From: Streptomyces sp. CHD11
GTDB lineage: Bacteria; Actinomycetota; Actinomycetes; Streptomycetales; Streptomycetaceae
Direction of reading: 5' to 3'
DNA length: 64,000 nt
Assembly: GCF_018638295.1 (NCBI RefSeq)
Contig: NZ_JABTTS010000005.1
Location: forward strand, 62,001 to 126,000
The notes under the pieces are model-generated. The model was not told the origin of the DNA. It made no database searches and saw only the letters and a program-made list of their open reading frames with translations. The translations under genes and the position numbers were made by a program. Positions 20,514-29,543 of this stretch are shown here, piece after piece. The stretch's first letter is position 1; every line of letters begins with the position of its first letter.

Positions 20514-20904
20514 ACCCCGCCGAGGCGGACGAACGGCACGACTCTCGCGCCGGCCTGTTGCGCGAGAGCGTCGGCCCGGTGTCCGTGATCTGAATTCCGT
20601 GGGATTATCGCATTCACCCGCACAGACGCCCCCGTGACATTCTTTCGCTTATATCTCCATTACTTTCCGGAGCAGCTTCCCGTCTTCTTCTGCCCGCTTT
20701 CTCCGGTCCTAAACGCCACGATTCAGCAGAGCGGAAGCGGGCCGTCACGGGAGTTACACACTTGTGATCGGTTCCACAGGGCGCCCGTTTTGCACCCTTC
20801 ATCCCAGGGCAAAGGGTGCATATCGTCGACTTTCCGCGCGGGCTCGCCTGCTCGCGCGATAACATGGATCGAGCCTGTACGTAACCCCGACAGACGATGC
20901 AATT
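20514..20904. other. Long AT-richer leader upstream of ectA; no gene seen
   Basis: Roughly 390 bases without a convincing coding frame, clearly poorer in GC than the rest of the window. It contains a dyad with arms 20791-20799 (TGCACCCTT) and 20812-20820 (AAGGGTGCA). A GATAACAT string at about 20858 could serve as a -10 element. It is the likely stress-responsive promoter region of the ectoine operon. Confidence 0.5.
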
Positions 20905-20928
20905 TTGAATTTACCTGGGTAAGTTCAA
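20905..20928. promoter_or_regulatory. 24-bp palindrome immediately upstream of ectA
   Basis: The two 12-nt halves TTGAATTTACCT and GGGTAAGTTCAA are inverted copies matching at 10 of 12 positions. The palindrome ends 5 nt before the ectA ATG and so covers the ribosome-binding region. It could be a repressor operator or, as RNA, a hairpin that limits translation. Confidence 0.55.
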
Positions 20929-20933
20929 TTCGC

Positions 20934-21440
20934 ATGACTGCCGCACAAGCAGACCTGCAAATCGACCGCCCCACCGTGGCGGACGGAGCCGTGCTGTGGC
21001 GGATAGCCAAAGACTCGAAGGTCCTCGACCTGAACTCGTCGTACAGCTATCTGCTGTGGTGCCGTGACTTCGCCGCCACTTCGGCCGTCGCTCGCGACGA
21101 GCGCGGCGAGCCGATCGGCTTCGTCAGCGGATACCTGCGGCCGGACAGCCCGCGCACCCTGTTCGTCTGGCAGGTCGCGGTCGACGCGTCGTACCGTGGC
21201 CGCGGACTCGCCGCGGCCCTGCTCGACGGTCTGGCCGCCCGGACCGCCGCCGAACACGGGGTGGACACCGTCGAGACGACCATCACCCCGGGCAACACCG
21301 CGTCCGAGCGCCTGTTCACCGCGTTCGCGGAGCGCCACGGCGCCCTGCTGGAGCGCGAGGTGCTGTTCGACGCCGGCCGGTTCCCCGACGGGCCGCACGA
21401 CCCCGAGGTGCTGTACCGCATCGGGCCGTTCGCACCCTGA
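20934..21440 (+). CDS. ectA: L-2,4-diaminobutyrate N-gamma-acetyltransferase
   Basis: Second enzyme of ectoine synthesis, acetylating diaminobutyrate with acetyl-CoA. The 168-residue GNAT protein has FVWQVAVDASYRGRGLA, the acetyl-CoA loop, and the EctA-typical DLNSSYSYLLWCRDFAAT and ETTITPGNTASERLF. The ATG at 20934 gives the usual EctA N-terminus, although its Shine-Dalgarno is weak (GGGTAAG inside the palindrome). It is the first gene of ectABCD. Confidence 0.95.
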   Translation: MTAAQADLQIDRPTVADGAVLWRIAKDSKVLDLNSSYSYLLWCRDFAATSAVARDERGEPIGFVSGYLRPDSPRTLFVWQVAVDASYRGRGLAAALLDGLAARTAAEHGVDTVETTITPGNTASERLFTAFAERHGALLEREVLFDAGRFPDGPHDPEVLYRIGPFAP

Positions 21441-21514
21441 CCGGGCCGGACCGGCCCCTCCCCCCGATCTTCCGACTCCCTCTGACCTCCCACGCCACCG
21501 AGGAGCGATTCTTC

Positions 21515-22786
21515 GTGACCATCACCCAGCCCGACCTCAGCGTCTTCGAGACCCTCGAGTCCGAGGTACGAAGCTACTGCCGCGGCTGGCCCACCGTCTT
21601 CGACCGTGCGCACGGCAGCCGTATGTACGACGAGGACGGCCACGAGTACCTCGACTTCTTCGCCGGAGCGGGTTCACTCAACTACGGGCACAACAACGCC
21701 GTGCTGAAACGGGCGCTGATCGACTACCTGGAGCGGGACGGCGTCACGCACGGTCTCGACATGTCGACGACGGCCAAGCGCGCCTTCCTGGAGTCCTTCC
21801 AGAACTGGATCCTGCGCCCGCGCGACCTTCCGTACAAGGTCATGTTCCCGGGGCCGACGGGCACCAACGCCGTGGAGTCCGCGCTGAAGCTGGCGCGGAA
21901 GGTGAAGGGGCGCGAGGCCATCGTGTCCTTCACCAACGCCTTCCACGGCATGTCCCTGGGCTCGCTCGCCGTGACCGGCAACGCGTTCAAGCGGGCCGGC
22001 GCCGGCATCCCGCTGGTGCACGGCACGCCGATGCCGTTCGACAACTACTTCGACGGCCAGGTTCCGGACTTCCTGTGGTTCGAGCGGCTCCTGGAGGACC
22101 AGGGGTCCGGCCTCAACAAGCCCGCCGCGGTGATCGTCGAGACCGTGCAGGGCGAGGGCGGCATCAACGTCGCCCGTCCGCAGTGGCTGCGCGCCCTGGC
22201 CGAGCTGTGCGAACGCCAGGACATGCTGCTCATCGTCGACGACATCCAGATGGGCTGCGGCCGTACCGGCGCCTTCTTCTCCTTCGAGGAGGCCGGCATC
22301 ACGCCCGACATCGTCACCGTCTCCAAGTCGATCAGCGGCTACGGACTGCCGATGGCGCTCACCCTGTTCAAGCCCGAGCTGGACGTCTGGGAGCCGGGCG
22401 AGCACAACGGCACCTTCCGCGGGAACAACCCCGCCTTCGTCACGGCCACCGCGGCCCTGGAGGCGTACTGGGCCGACGGCTCGGCGATGGAGAAGCAGAC
22501 CCGCTCGCGCGGCGAGCAGGTCGAGCAGGCGCTGATCGCCATCACCGAGGAGAACCCCGCCGACGTCAAGGAGTACCGGGGCCGCGGCCTCGTGTGGGGC
22601 ATGGAGTTCCACGACAAGGCCCGCGCGGGCCGGATCGCCCAGCGCGCCTTCGAGCTCGGCCTGCTGATCGAGACGTCCGGCCCGGAGAGCGAGGTCGTCA
22701 AGCTGCTCCCCGCACTGACCATCACCCCGGGCGAGCTGGACGAGGGTCTGCGGATCCTCGCCCGCGCCGCCCGCGAAACCGCCTGA
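21515..22786 (+). CDS. ectB: Diaminobutyrate-2-oxoglutarate transaminase
   Basis: First committed step of ectoine synthesis: converts L-aspartate semialdehyde plus glutamate to L-2,4-diaminobutyrate. The 423-residue class-III aminotransferase has the cofactor motif LLIVDDIQMGCGRTG, the Schiff-base Lys in VTVSKSISGYGLPM and the EctB opening SYCRGWPTVFDRAHGSRM. The GTG at 21515 is preceded by GAGGAGCGATTC. It lies 74 bp after ectA. Confidence 0.96.
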   Translation: MTITQPDLSVFETLESEVRSYCRGWPTVFDRAHGSRMYDEDGHEYLDFFAGAGSLNYGHNNAVLKRALIDYLERDGVTHGLDMSTTAKRAFLESFQNWILRPRDLPYKVMFPGPTGTNAVESALKLARKVKGREAIVSFTNAFHGMSLGSLAVTGNAFKRAGAGIPLVHGTPMPFDNYFDGQVPDFLWFERLLEDQGSGLNKPAAVIVETVQGEGGINVARPQWLRALAELCERQDMLLIVDDIQMGCGRTGAFFSFEEAGITPDIVTVSKSISGYGLPMALTLFKPELDVWEPGEHNGTFRGNNPAFVTATAALEAYWADGSAMEKQTRSRGEQVEQALIAITEENPADVKEYRGRGLVWGMEFHDKARAGRIAQRAFELGLLIETSGPESEVVKLLPALTITPGELDEGLRILARAARETA

Positions 22787-22816
22787 AACACCAAGCCGAG
22801 GAGGCATCGCACCACC

Positions 22817-23215
22817 GTGATCGTCCGTTCGTTCAAGGAGCTCGAAGGCACCGACCGGCACGTGAAGTCCGCGTCCGGCACATGGGAGAGCAAGCGCATC
22901 GTCCTGGCCAAGGAGAAGGTCGGCTTCTCCGTGCACGAGACGATTCTGTACGCGGGTACGGAGACGTCGATGTGGTACGCGAACCACATCGAGGCCGTCG
23001 TCTGCACCAAGGGCGACGCCGAGCTGACCGACCGCGAGACGGGGGAGACGTACCACATCACCCCCGGCACCATGTATCTCCTCAACGGCCATGAGCGGCA
23101 CACGCTCAAGGTCAAGGAGGACTTCCACTGCATCTGTGTCTTCAACCCGCCCGTCACCGGACGGGAGGACCACGACGAGAACGGCGTATACCCGCTGCTC
23201 ACCGAGGAGGTGTGA
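22817..23215 (+). CDS. ectC: L-ectoine synthase
   Basis: Cyclises N-gamma-acetyl-diaminobutyrate to ectoine. The 132-residue cupin protein starts [16 protein letters not shown] (GTG start) and carries the metal-binding cupin residues around [13 protein letters not shown] and the His in [12 protein letters not shown]. Length and sequence fit EctC throughout. The GTG is preceded by GAGGAGGCATC-type purines, 30 bp after ectB. Confidence 0.96.
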   Translation: MIVRSFKELEGTDRHVKSASGTWESKRIVLAKEKVGFSVHETILYAGTETSMWYANHIEAVVCTKGDAELTDRETGETYHITPGTMYLLNGHERHTLKVKEDFHCICVFNPPVTGREDHDENGVYPLLTEEV

Positions 23216-23221
23216 GTCACC

Positions 23222-24124
23222 GTGACCACGACCACGACCACGAACGTCACCGATCTCTACCCCACCCGCGGTGCCACCGAGGTGGCAACCCCCCGGCAGG
23301 ACCCGGTGGTCTGGGGCGGCCCGGACGCCCCCGGGCCCGTCCCGGCCGGTGATCTGCGGTCCCTGGACCGCGACGGATTCCTCGCCATCGACCAGCTCAT
23401 CGGGCCGGACGAGGTGAGTGTCTACCGGAACGAGCTGGAGCGGCTCATCGCCGACCCGGCCATCCGCGCGGACGACCGCTCGATCATCGAGCCGCAGTCC
23501 AAGGAGATCCGGTCCGTCTTCGAGGTGCACAGGATCAGCGAGATCTTCGCGAACCTGGTACGCGACGAGCGGGTCGTCGGCCGGGCACGGCAGATCCTCG
23601 GCTCCGACGTCTACGTCCACCAGTCGCGGATCAACGTCAAGCCGGGCTTCGGGGCGAGCGGCTTCTACTGGCACTCGGACTTCGAGACCTGGCACGCCGA
23701 GGACGGTCTGCCGAACATGCGCACCATCTCGGTCTCGATCGCGCTCACCGAGAACTACGACACCAACGGCGGTCTCATGATCATGCCGGGGTCGCACAAG
23801 ACGTTCCTCGGGTGCGCGGGGGCCACGCCGAAGGACAACTACAAGAAGTCCCTGCAGATGCAGGACGCGGGGACGCCGTCCGACGAGGCGCTGACGAAGA
23901 TGGCGTCGGAGTACGGCATCAAGCTGTTCACCGGCAGGGCCGGCTCGGCGACCTGGTTCGACTGCAACGCCATGCACGGCTCCGGCGACAACATCACGCC
24001 GTTCCCGCGCAGCAACGTGTTCATCGTCTTCAACAGCGTCGAGAACGCGGCGGTCGAGCCGTTCGCGGCCCCGATCCGGCGGCCCGAGTACATCGGGGCG
24101 CGGGACTTCACCCCGGTGAAGTAG
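23222..24124 (+). CDS. ectD: Ectoine 5-hydroxylase
   Basis: Fe(II)/2-oxoglutarate dioxygenase converting ectoine to 5-hydroxyectoine. The 300 residues include the PhyH-family metal triad: His and Asp in FYWHSDFETWHAEDG, the distal His in NAMHGSGDNITPFPRSN, plus the EctD marker RSVFEVHRISEIFANL. It starts 6 nt after ectC with an AGGAGG-like site, so it belongs to the same operon. A terminator follows it. Confidence 0.96.
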   Translation: MTTTTTTNVTDLYPTRGATEVATPRQDPVVWGGPDAPGPVPAGDLRSLDRDGFLAIDQLIGPDEVSVYRNELERLIADPAIRADDRSIIEPQSKEIRSVFEVHRISEIFANLVRDERVVGRARQILGSDVYVHQSRINVKPGFGASGFYWHSDFETWHAEDGLPNMRTISVSIALTENYDTNGGLMIMPGSHKTFLGCAGATPKDNYKKSLQMQDAGTPSDEALTKMASEYGIKLFTGRAGSATWFDCNAMHGSGDNITPFPRSNVFIVFNSVENAAVEPFAAPIRRPEYIGARDFTPVK

Positions 24125-24181
24125 GGCGGCGGGACGGTGCGGCGGGCGTCACGGCGGTGACGCGGGCGCACCTCAAGGACT

Positions 24182-24225
24182 GCGGGCCGGGCCTCCTCGT
24201 GTGGGACAGGGAGGCACCGGCCCGC
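24182..24225. terminator. Bidirectional hairpin between ectD and the convergent PLP enzyme gene
   Basis: Left arm 24182-24196 (GCGGGCCGGGCCTCC) pairs with 24210-24225 (GGAGGC, one bulged A, CCGGCCCGC), giving a 15-bp stem with a single bulge. It lies between two convergent genes. Confidence 0.7.
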
Positions 24226-24247
24226 TGCCGTGCGCACCGGCGGACGG

Positions 24248-25300
24248 TCAGCCGGACAGCACGTCCAGCAGCCGGTCCACGTCGTCCCGCGTGTTGTAGA
24301 GGTGGAAGGACGCCCGCAGATGGCCCGCACGGTTCGACACCTGGATGCCGGCCTGTGCCAGTTCCGGCTGCCGGGCGCCGAGTCCGGGCACGGACACGAT
24401 CGGTGAGCCGGGTGCCGGCACGGGTGTGCGGCCGAGGTCGGCGAGCCCCGCGCGGAAGCGGTCGGCGAGGGCCAGGTCGTGGCCACGGATCGCGTCCACG
24501 CCGATCTCCTCGACGAGTTCGAGGGAGGCGCGCAGTCCCGCGTGGTCCAGCAGGGCCGGGCTGGAGTCGAACCGCCTGGCGGAACGGGCGAGTTCGGTGA
24601 CGGGGCCGTAGCAGCTGTCCCACGGGTCCTCCCCCGCGACCCAGCCCGCCTGCACCGGTGTCAGATCGCCGAAGTCCTCGGGGACGACGAGGAAGGCCAC
24701 GCCGTGCGGGCCGAGCAGCCACTTGTGGGTGATGGTGACGCTGTAGTCGCAGGCGTCGGCCGTCACCGGCAGCCAGCCGGCCGCCTGGGAGAAGTCGACG
24801 TAGGTACGCGCCCCGTGGCCGCGGGCCGCCTCGCCCAGCGCGTCGAGGTCGGCGACCCGGCCGTCCGCGGACTGCGCGGCGCTGACCGCGACGAGCGCGG
24901 TGCCGGGCCTGACGGATTCGGCGAGCCGCTCCAGCGGGGCCGACCGCACCTTGAGGTCGCCGCGGGTGTGGAAGGGGTTCAGCACGGAGGTGAAGTCACC
25001 CTCGGCGGTGAGGACTTCGGCGCCCGGCGGCAGCGACGCGGCGATCAGCGCGGTGTGCAGGGCGACCGTGGCGCCGGCCGCGACCCGCCGGGTGGGGACG
25101 CCGGCCAGCCGGGCGTAGGCGGCGCGGCAGGCCTCGGCATCGGCGAACAGCGGATCCAGCGAGCGGCCCTCCGCGCGCAGCCGGGCGGCGTCCTGGAGCG
25201 CGGCGACGGTGCGGGCGGGCAGGAGAGCGTTGCTCGCGGTGTTGAGGTAGGTGTTCCGCGGGGCGAACTCGGCACGGACGAGGTGGTCGAAAGTTGCCAT
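24248..25300 (-). CDS. Class-V aminotransferase-fold PLP enzyme (cysteine desulfurase/kynureninase-like)
   Basis: The 350-residue protein has the fold-type I pattern. It includes an N-terminal YLNTASNALLP, a central GARTYVDFSQAAGWLPV with the PLP-binding Asp, and the Schiff-base Lys in SVTITHKWLLGPHGVAF. The C-terminus is LRASFHLYNTRDDVDRLL. Substrate is not clear from sequence. The ATG at 25300 was chosen over an upstream in-frame codon because it fits the family N-terminus and follows GAGTGG. It lies 95 bp downstream of the DsbA-like gene on the same strand; a shared transcript is possible. Confidence 0.78.
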   Translation of the reverse strand: MATFDHLVRAEFAPRNTYLNTASNALLPARTVAALQDAARLRAEGRSLDPLFADAEACRAAYARLAGVPTRRVAAGATVALHTALIAASLPPGAEVLTAEGDFTSVLNPFHTRGDLKVRSAPLERLAESVRPGTALVAVSAAQSADGRVADLDALGEAARGHGARTYVDFSQAAGWLPVTADACDYSVTITHKWLLGPHGVAFLVVPEDFGDLTPVQAGWVAGEDPWDSCYGPVTELARSARRFDSSPALLDHAGLRASLELVEEIGVDAIRGHDLALADRFRAGLADLGRTPVPAPGSPIVSVPGLGARQPELAQAGIQVSNRAGHLRASFHLYNTRDDVDRLLDVLSG

Positions 25301-25395
25301 GGAACCACTCTGCGGCCCCGGCGGCCTCCCGTCCATTGCCGCATTCCGCGCGGTACCGCGAAGGAAGCCTTATGTGTACGTGCTGACCTGCGTGT

Positions 25396-26106
25396 CTACT
25401 GCTGCGGTACCGCGCATCCGTCCGGGCCGCACACCTCCGCGCCGCCGCCGGCCATCGTCAGCGGCGGGCGCTCGCCCCAGGCCTGGGTGAGTGCCTGGGT
25501 GAAGACCTCCGCGGGCTGCGCGCCGGAGACGCCGTACTTGCGGTCGAGCACGAAGAACGGCACACCGTTCGCGCCGAGTTCCGCGGCCTCGCGCTCGTCG
25601 GCGCGGACCTCGTCGGCGTAGGCCGCGGGGTCGGCGAGGACCGCGCGCACGGCGTCGGTGTCGAGACCGGCCCCGGCGGCGAGTTCGACGAGCCGTTCGT
25701 CGTCGTCGAAGACGGACCGTTCCTCGGCGAAGTTCGCCCGGTAGAGCAGGTCGAGCAGTTCCACCTGGCGGCCCTGCTCGCGGGCGTGGTGCAGCAGGCG
25801 GTGCATGTCGAAGGTGCCGCCGTGGTCACGGCCCCGGGTGCGGTAGGGCAGGCCCTCGGCTGCGGCCTGGGCACCGAGGTTGTCCTCGCCGGCCTCGGCC
25901 TGTGCCCGGCTCATGCCGTACTTCTTGGTGAGCATGGTGATCACCGGCTGGATGTCGCCCTTGGCCCGGCCCGGGTCCAGTTCGAAGGAACGGTGCACCA
26001 CCTCGACCTGCTCGCGGTGCGGAAAGGACGCCAGCGCCTTCTCGAAGCGGGCCTTTCCGACGTAGCACCAGGGGCAGGCGATGTCGCTCCAGATCTCGAC
26101 GCGCAT
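25396..26106 (-). CDS. DsbA-family thioredoxin-fold oxidoreductase (FrnE-like)
   Basis: A cytoplasmic 236-residue DsbA-fold protein with no signal peptide. The redox motif is CPWC in IWSDIACPWCYVGK at residues 12-15, and the cis-Pro is in GANGVPFFVLDRKYGVSGAQP. This is the FrnE/2-hydroxychromene isomerase-like branch. It ends with a short Cys-containing tail (EVCGPDGCAVPQQ) that could add a second thiol pair. The ATG at 26106 is preceded by GGAGAGAG. A role in disulfide handling is inferred from the family. Confidence 0.85.
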   Translation of the reverse strand: MRVEIWSDIACPWCYVGKARFEKALASFPHREQVEVVHRSFELDPGRAKGDIQPVITMLTKKYGMSRAQAEAGEDNLGAQAAAEGLPYRTRGRDHGGTFDMHRLLHHAREQGRQVELLDLLYRANFAEERSVFDDDERLVELAAGAGLDTDAVRAVLADPAAYADEVRADEREAAELGANGVPFFVLDRKYGVSGAQPAEVFTQALTQAWGERPPLTMAGGGAEVCGPDGCAVPQQ

Positions 26107-26241
26107 GAGTCGGCTCTCTCCAGGATCGTGGCGGGCGCGGAGGCTCCCTCCGGCAACCGCATGAACATTCAAGGAGCTGCTTTCATTCCCCCTGCCCCGC
26201 TCTTCCCGCCCTTTCACCGCTCCCGCCCGCTCCGGCTTTCC

Positions 26242-26850
26242 TCAGCTGCCGTCGCGCAGATCGTGCGGCCAGTGCAGCCGGTACTCGAGGTGGTCGAAGG
26301 TCACCACACAGCCCTCCCCCATCGGCGACTGCGTCATGAATCCGACCAGGGCGGCACCGGTCTCCTCCTCGTCGCCGAGGGTGAAGAACCGGACGAAGGT
26401 CCAGCGCTCGCCGTCGCGGGAGGCGTGGAAGGCGAAGGCGCGGCCGGTGCGGCTCACCCGGAGCCAGACGGAGCTGCCGTCGACGGTGAAGGAGTTGGCG
26501 TCGTCCGAGTGACCCCGGGTGACCACCGTGCAGACGGTGGGGACGTCCGGGGAGTACTCCAGGCAGAGCTTGGCCCAGGCCCGTTCGCCGACGTGGACGT
26601 ACAGCACCCCGGCGTCGAAGGTGCCGGCGAAGCCGACCGTGACCCGCGCGATCAGCTGGAAGTCGCCCTCGGGGGCACCCAGCAGACGCGGCGCGTCGGC
26701 GGCCGGTTCCAGTGCCTCACCGGTGGGCGGCACGAAACGGTCCTGCCGGGGCCCGGCCCATCCGCTGAGGACGCCGTCCTCGTACGACCAGGAGCCGTCG
26801 GGGCCGTAGGTGCGCAAGGGGAAGGGGAGTTCGGCGATTTTCAGGTCCAT
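26242..26850 (-). CDS. DUF1349 (concanavalin-like) domain protein
   Basis: A 202-residue protein matching the DUF1349 beta-sandwich pattern. Features are an early SWSYEDGVLSGWAGPRQDRF, GFAGTFDAGVLYVHVGERAWAKLCLE in the middle, WLRVSRTGRAFAFHASRDGERWTFVRFF, and a C-terminal GFMTQSPMGEGCVVTF. The fold resembles carbohydrate-binding jelly rolls, but no catalytic role is known. No signal peptide is seen. The ATG at 26850 follows directly on the LURP-like gene (53 bp). Confidence 0.8.
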   Translation of the reverse strand: MDLKIAELPFPLRTYGPDGSWSYEDGVLSGWAGPRQDRFVPPTGEALEPAADAPRLLGAPEGDFQLIARVTVGFAGTFDAGVLYVHVGERAWAKLCLEYSPDVPTVCTVVTRGHSDDANSFTVDGSSVWLRVSRTGRAFAFHASRDGERWTFVRFFTLGDEEETGAALVGFMTQSPMGEGCVVTFDHLEYRLHWPHDLRDGS

Positions 26851-26903
26851 GACGGGATTGTCCCAGGCGGAGCCCGGCGCCGCGGCCCGGGGTGGCGTCC
26901 CGG

Positions 26904-27500
26904 TCAGCGGGACTGGAGGGCGTCGAGGGCCACGGCCTGGGCGATGGCGAGACGCAGGTCGAGCGCGGGCGACTGCACGTCGACGACATAGCGGTCACGC
27001 AGTCCGAACTTCTTGTCCACCCGCATCACCTGCCCGCCGTCCGAGGTGAAGTCGAAGTGGTACGGCCACATGAACGGTACGAAGTCGAGCGGCACCAGCC
27101 CCCAGAGACGGCGCGCCACCGCCACGAACCGGTTGCGTTCGCGCCCGACGGCGGCGATCGAACCCGGCTGGTCCATCTCCCACGTCGAGCGCAGCAGGGA
27201 GGAGCCGAACCTCTTGCTGAACGTGCCGACGACGCCGCCGCCCGCGTCCCGCACGTCGTAGGAGGCGCCCAGGTCGACGATCTGGCGTGCCGCTGCGGTG
27301 AACAGCACCTGCCGCCTGGACTCGTCGGTGTAGAAGGTCATCTGCTCCTTGAGCGTCATCCGCTTCTGCTCGGCGAAGGCGAGGACCTTGCCGTCCGAGC
27401 CGTCCGGCAGGGTCTCGGTCACGACGTACCTGTTGATCATGAGGCTGGTCTTCTGCCGGACGGTGAAACGGTCGTTCACGTGCTCTTGTCTGGTGTCCAC
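26904..27500 (-). CDS. LURP-one-related (tubby C-terminal-like) protein
   Basis: The 198-residue protein shows RFTVRQKTSLMINRYVVTE, repeated short beta strands and the C-terminal VMRVDKKFGLRDRYVVDV. The latter fits the LURP-one/scramblase-like beta barrel ending in a hydrophobic helix (LRLAIAQAVALDAL). Family members may bind membrane lipids; no function is assigned in Streptomyces. It diverges from the histidine kinase gene. Confidence 0.72.
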   Translation of the reverse strand: MDTRQEHVNDRFTVRQKTSLMINRYVVTETLPDGSDGKVLAFAEQKRMTLKEQMTFYTDESRRQVLFTAAARQIVDLGASYDVRDAGGGVVGTFSKRFGSSLLRSTWEMDQPGSIAAVGRERNRFVAVARRLWGLVPLDFVPFMWPYHFDFTSDGGQVMRVDKKFGLRDRYVVDVQSPALDLRLAIAQAVALDALQSR

Positions 27501-27725
27501 TGCTGCGCTCCGTCAGTCGTCGGTGTCGGACGCCGGCGCTCCCGTTCCCCCGGCCGGCAGAGCCATCCTCTCCCCGATCCCCGGCCCTGGTCAGTCTCCG
27601 TAAGTCGCTGTCCGCAGCGACGGAAGAGGACAGGGCCGGCGGCGCGGGCGTGTTCACTTTCGTCGCCCGGTACCGCGCCGAAGGGGGGATGCGGGGGCCC
27701 GGAGGCGGCCCTCTATGGTCTGCGC
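27501..27725. other. Divergent promoter gap; no gene seen
   Basis: About 225 bases between the LURP-like gene (minus) and the histidine kinase gene (plus). It should hold both promoters. An imperfect dyad is visible around GTCGCTGTCCGCAGCGAC (27604-27621), but no operator could be assigned. Confidence 0.4.
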
Positions 27726-29450
27726 GTGGACCCAGAAGAGATATCGCCTGCCCGCCGGCCGTTGCGTTCCCGTCTCGCCGCCGCCTCGCCCTGGACCCGC
27801 AAGCGGGTCGCCGGGGAGATCGCCTACGTCGTGGTCCTCTCCGGCACCGCCGGTCTGCTCTACGCGGCGGAGACCGGATCCGGGGCACGGGGCGGTGCCA
27901 TCGCCCTGCTCGTCGCCGTACTGTCGCTCACCCGCCGTGCGTGGCCGACGACCGTGCTGATCGTCTCGTCGGCCCTGGCCGGCACGATCGGCGGCGCGTT
28001 CGCGCTGCTGGTCTGCGTGAGCTGGTCGGCGGGCAGCCGCATCAAACGCCCGGCGCGGGCGCTGGGCGCCTACGCGGCCGGGCTCGTGTGCTATCTCCTC
28101 GCCGTCGTCATCAGCTCGGACCCCGAGGATCTCGGGATGTCGCTCCTGCTGACGGCCACGCTGAGCGGCGGCCCGTTCCTGGTGCTGGCGGTCGTGCCGG
28201 GGCTGGCCTCCCGCTACCGCGCGCAGCGCCACAACCTGCTGGACGCCCTGCAGCGGCACAACGCCCAACTGGTCCGCGAGCAGGTGATGGTGGCACGGCA
28301 GGCCAGGCTGATGGAACGCCAGCGCATCGCCCAGGACATGCACGACAGTCTCGGCCACCAGCTCGCGCTGATCGCCGTGCACGCCGGAGCGCTGGAGGTG
28401 GACCCCGAGCTGAAGGGGCGCCAGCGGGAGGGGGTGGGCATCCTCCGGGAGGCCTCCCGGACGGCGATGCAGGAGCTGCGCGAGGCCGTGGGCATCCTGC
28501 GGGACGGTGTGGAAGCGCCCCAGCCGGGTTCCGAGGACGAGGGCGCCGGGCCCTCGACGGCCCGGGTGGCGGCCTCCGTCGACAAGCTGATCGAGTCGTC
28601 CCGGGCCGCGGGCACGAAGGTCGGGCTGCACCGCTCCGGCACCGAACGGCCGCTCGCGCCCGCCGCCGACCACGCGGTGTACCGCATCGCCCAGGAGGGC
28701 CTGACCAACGCGCACAAGCACGCGCCGGGCGCCGCGATCACCGTGTCCCTGCGCTACGAACCGGACAGCCTGGTGATCGAGGTGGCCAACGGGCCCGCAC
28801 CGGCCGGGGCGTCGGGCCCGGCCGCGATCAGCGGGGGCCAGGGGCTGGCGGGGCTTCAGGAGCGGGCCCGGCTGGTCGGCGGCATGGTGCACACCGGCCG
28901 CACCCCCGCGGGCGGCTTCCGTCTCGCCGGGGTGCTGCCCTACGCGGACGGCGAGAGTCCGGCCCGGCCGGACGGCGCGACTTCCGTCGCCGCGGACGAC
29001 GACTTCCGGTGGCAGACCGGCGAGGGGCCGGCGGGCGACGGTGGAGCGGTCAACGGACACCGGTCCGACCCGCAGAAGGAGTTCGCCGCCATCATGAGCA
29101 GCAAGAAGAACGTCGCCCTGGGATGTGCCCTCACCGCCGTCGTCCTCGTCGTGGGCACCGTCGCCCTGCTGGTGTGGGGCGTGTCGAAGCTGATCGACGA
29201 GGTGGAGGCGGGCGTCATCCCGGCGAGCGTCTACGACTCGGCCCGGATCGGCGACGCCGAGGCGGACATCAGGGACGAGTTCCCGGCCGGCGACTCGATG
29301 CTCCTCGACGGCGTGGAGGAGGACGGCCCGCCGCTGCCCGCGGACGCGGTCTGCGAGCACTTCGTGGACGACGAGGAGGACATCGTCTACCGGTTCTGCT
29401 TCCGTGACGGGAAGCTGTCCGCCAAGGAGTCCTACCCGCACGACATCTGA
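27726..29450 (+). CDS. NarL-type sensor histidine kinase with an extra C-terminal membrane segment
   Basis: The 574-residue protein has an N-terminal membrane region of several helices (about residues 25-160) and a HisKA_3 dimerisation domain with phospho-acceptor His206 in AQDMHDSLGHQ. The HATPase_c domain has the N-box EGLTNAHKHAPG and GGQGLAGLQERARLVGG. After about residue 420 there is a linker and then, from Met457, an unusual tail. The tail has a transmembrane helix (VVLVVGTVALLVWGV) and about 80 acidic residues with a Cys pair. AAGGAG at 29077 precedes the ATG at 29094, so the tail could also be made separately. The partner regulator gene lies 93 bp downstream. Confidence 0.88.
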   Translation: MDPEEISPARRPLRSRLAAASPWTRKRVAGEIAYVVVLSGTAGLLYAAETGSGARGGAIALLVAVLSLTRRAWPTTVLIVSSALAGTIGGAFALLVCVSWSAGSRIKRPARALGAYAAGLVCYLLAVVISSDPEDLGMSLLLTATLSGGPFLVLAVVPGLASRYRAQRHNLLDALQRHNAQLVREQVMVARQARLMERQRIAQDMHDSLGHQLALIAVHAGALEVDPELKGRQREGVGILREASRTAMQELREAVGILRDGVEAPQPGSEDEGAGPSTARVAASVDKLIESSRAAGTKVGLHRSGTERPLAPAADHAVYRIAQEGLTNAHKHAPGAAITVSLRYEPDSLVIEVANGPAPAGASGPAAISGGQGLAGLQERARLVGGMVHTGRTPAGGFRLAGVLPYADGESPARPDGATSVAADDDFRWQTGEGPAGDGGAVNGHRSDPQKEFAAIMSSKKNVALGCALTAVVLVVGTVALLVWGVSKLIDEVEAGVIPASVYDSARIGDAEADIRDEFPAGDSMLLDGVEEDGPPLPADAVCEHFVDDEEDIVYRFCFRDGKLSAKESYPHDI

Positions 29451-29543
29451 CCGGGCGGTACATCACCGCACCCGCGACGGAATCGGGCATGATGGGCGAG
29501 TCGCATCATCCGCTTGTCACACCGACACCGCGCAGGAGGCCGC

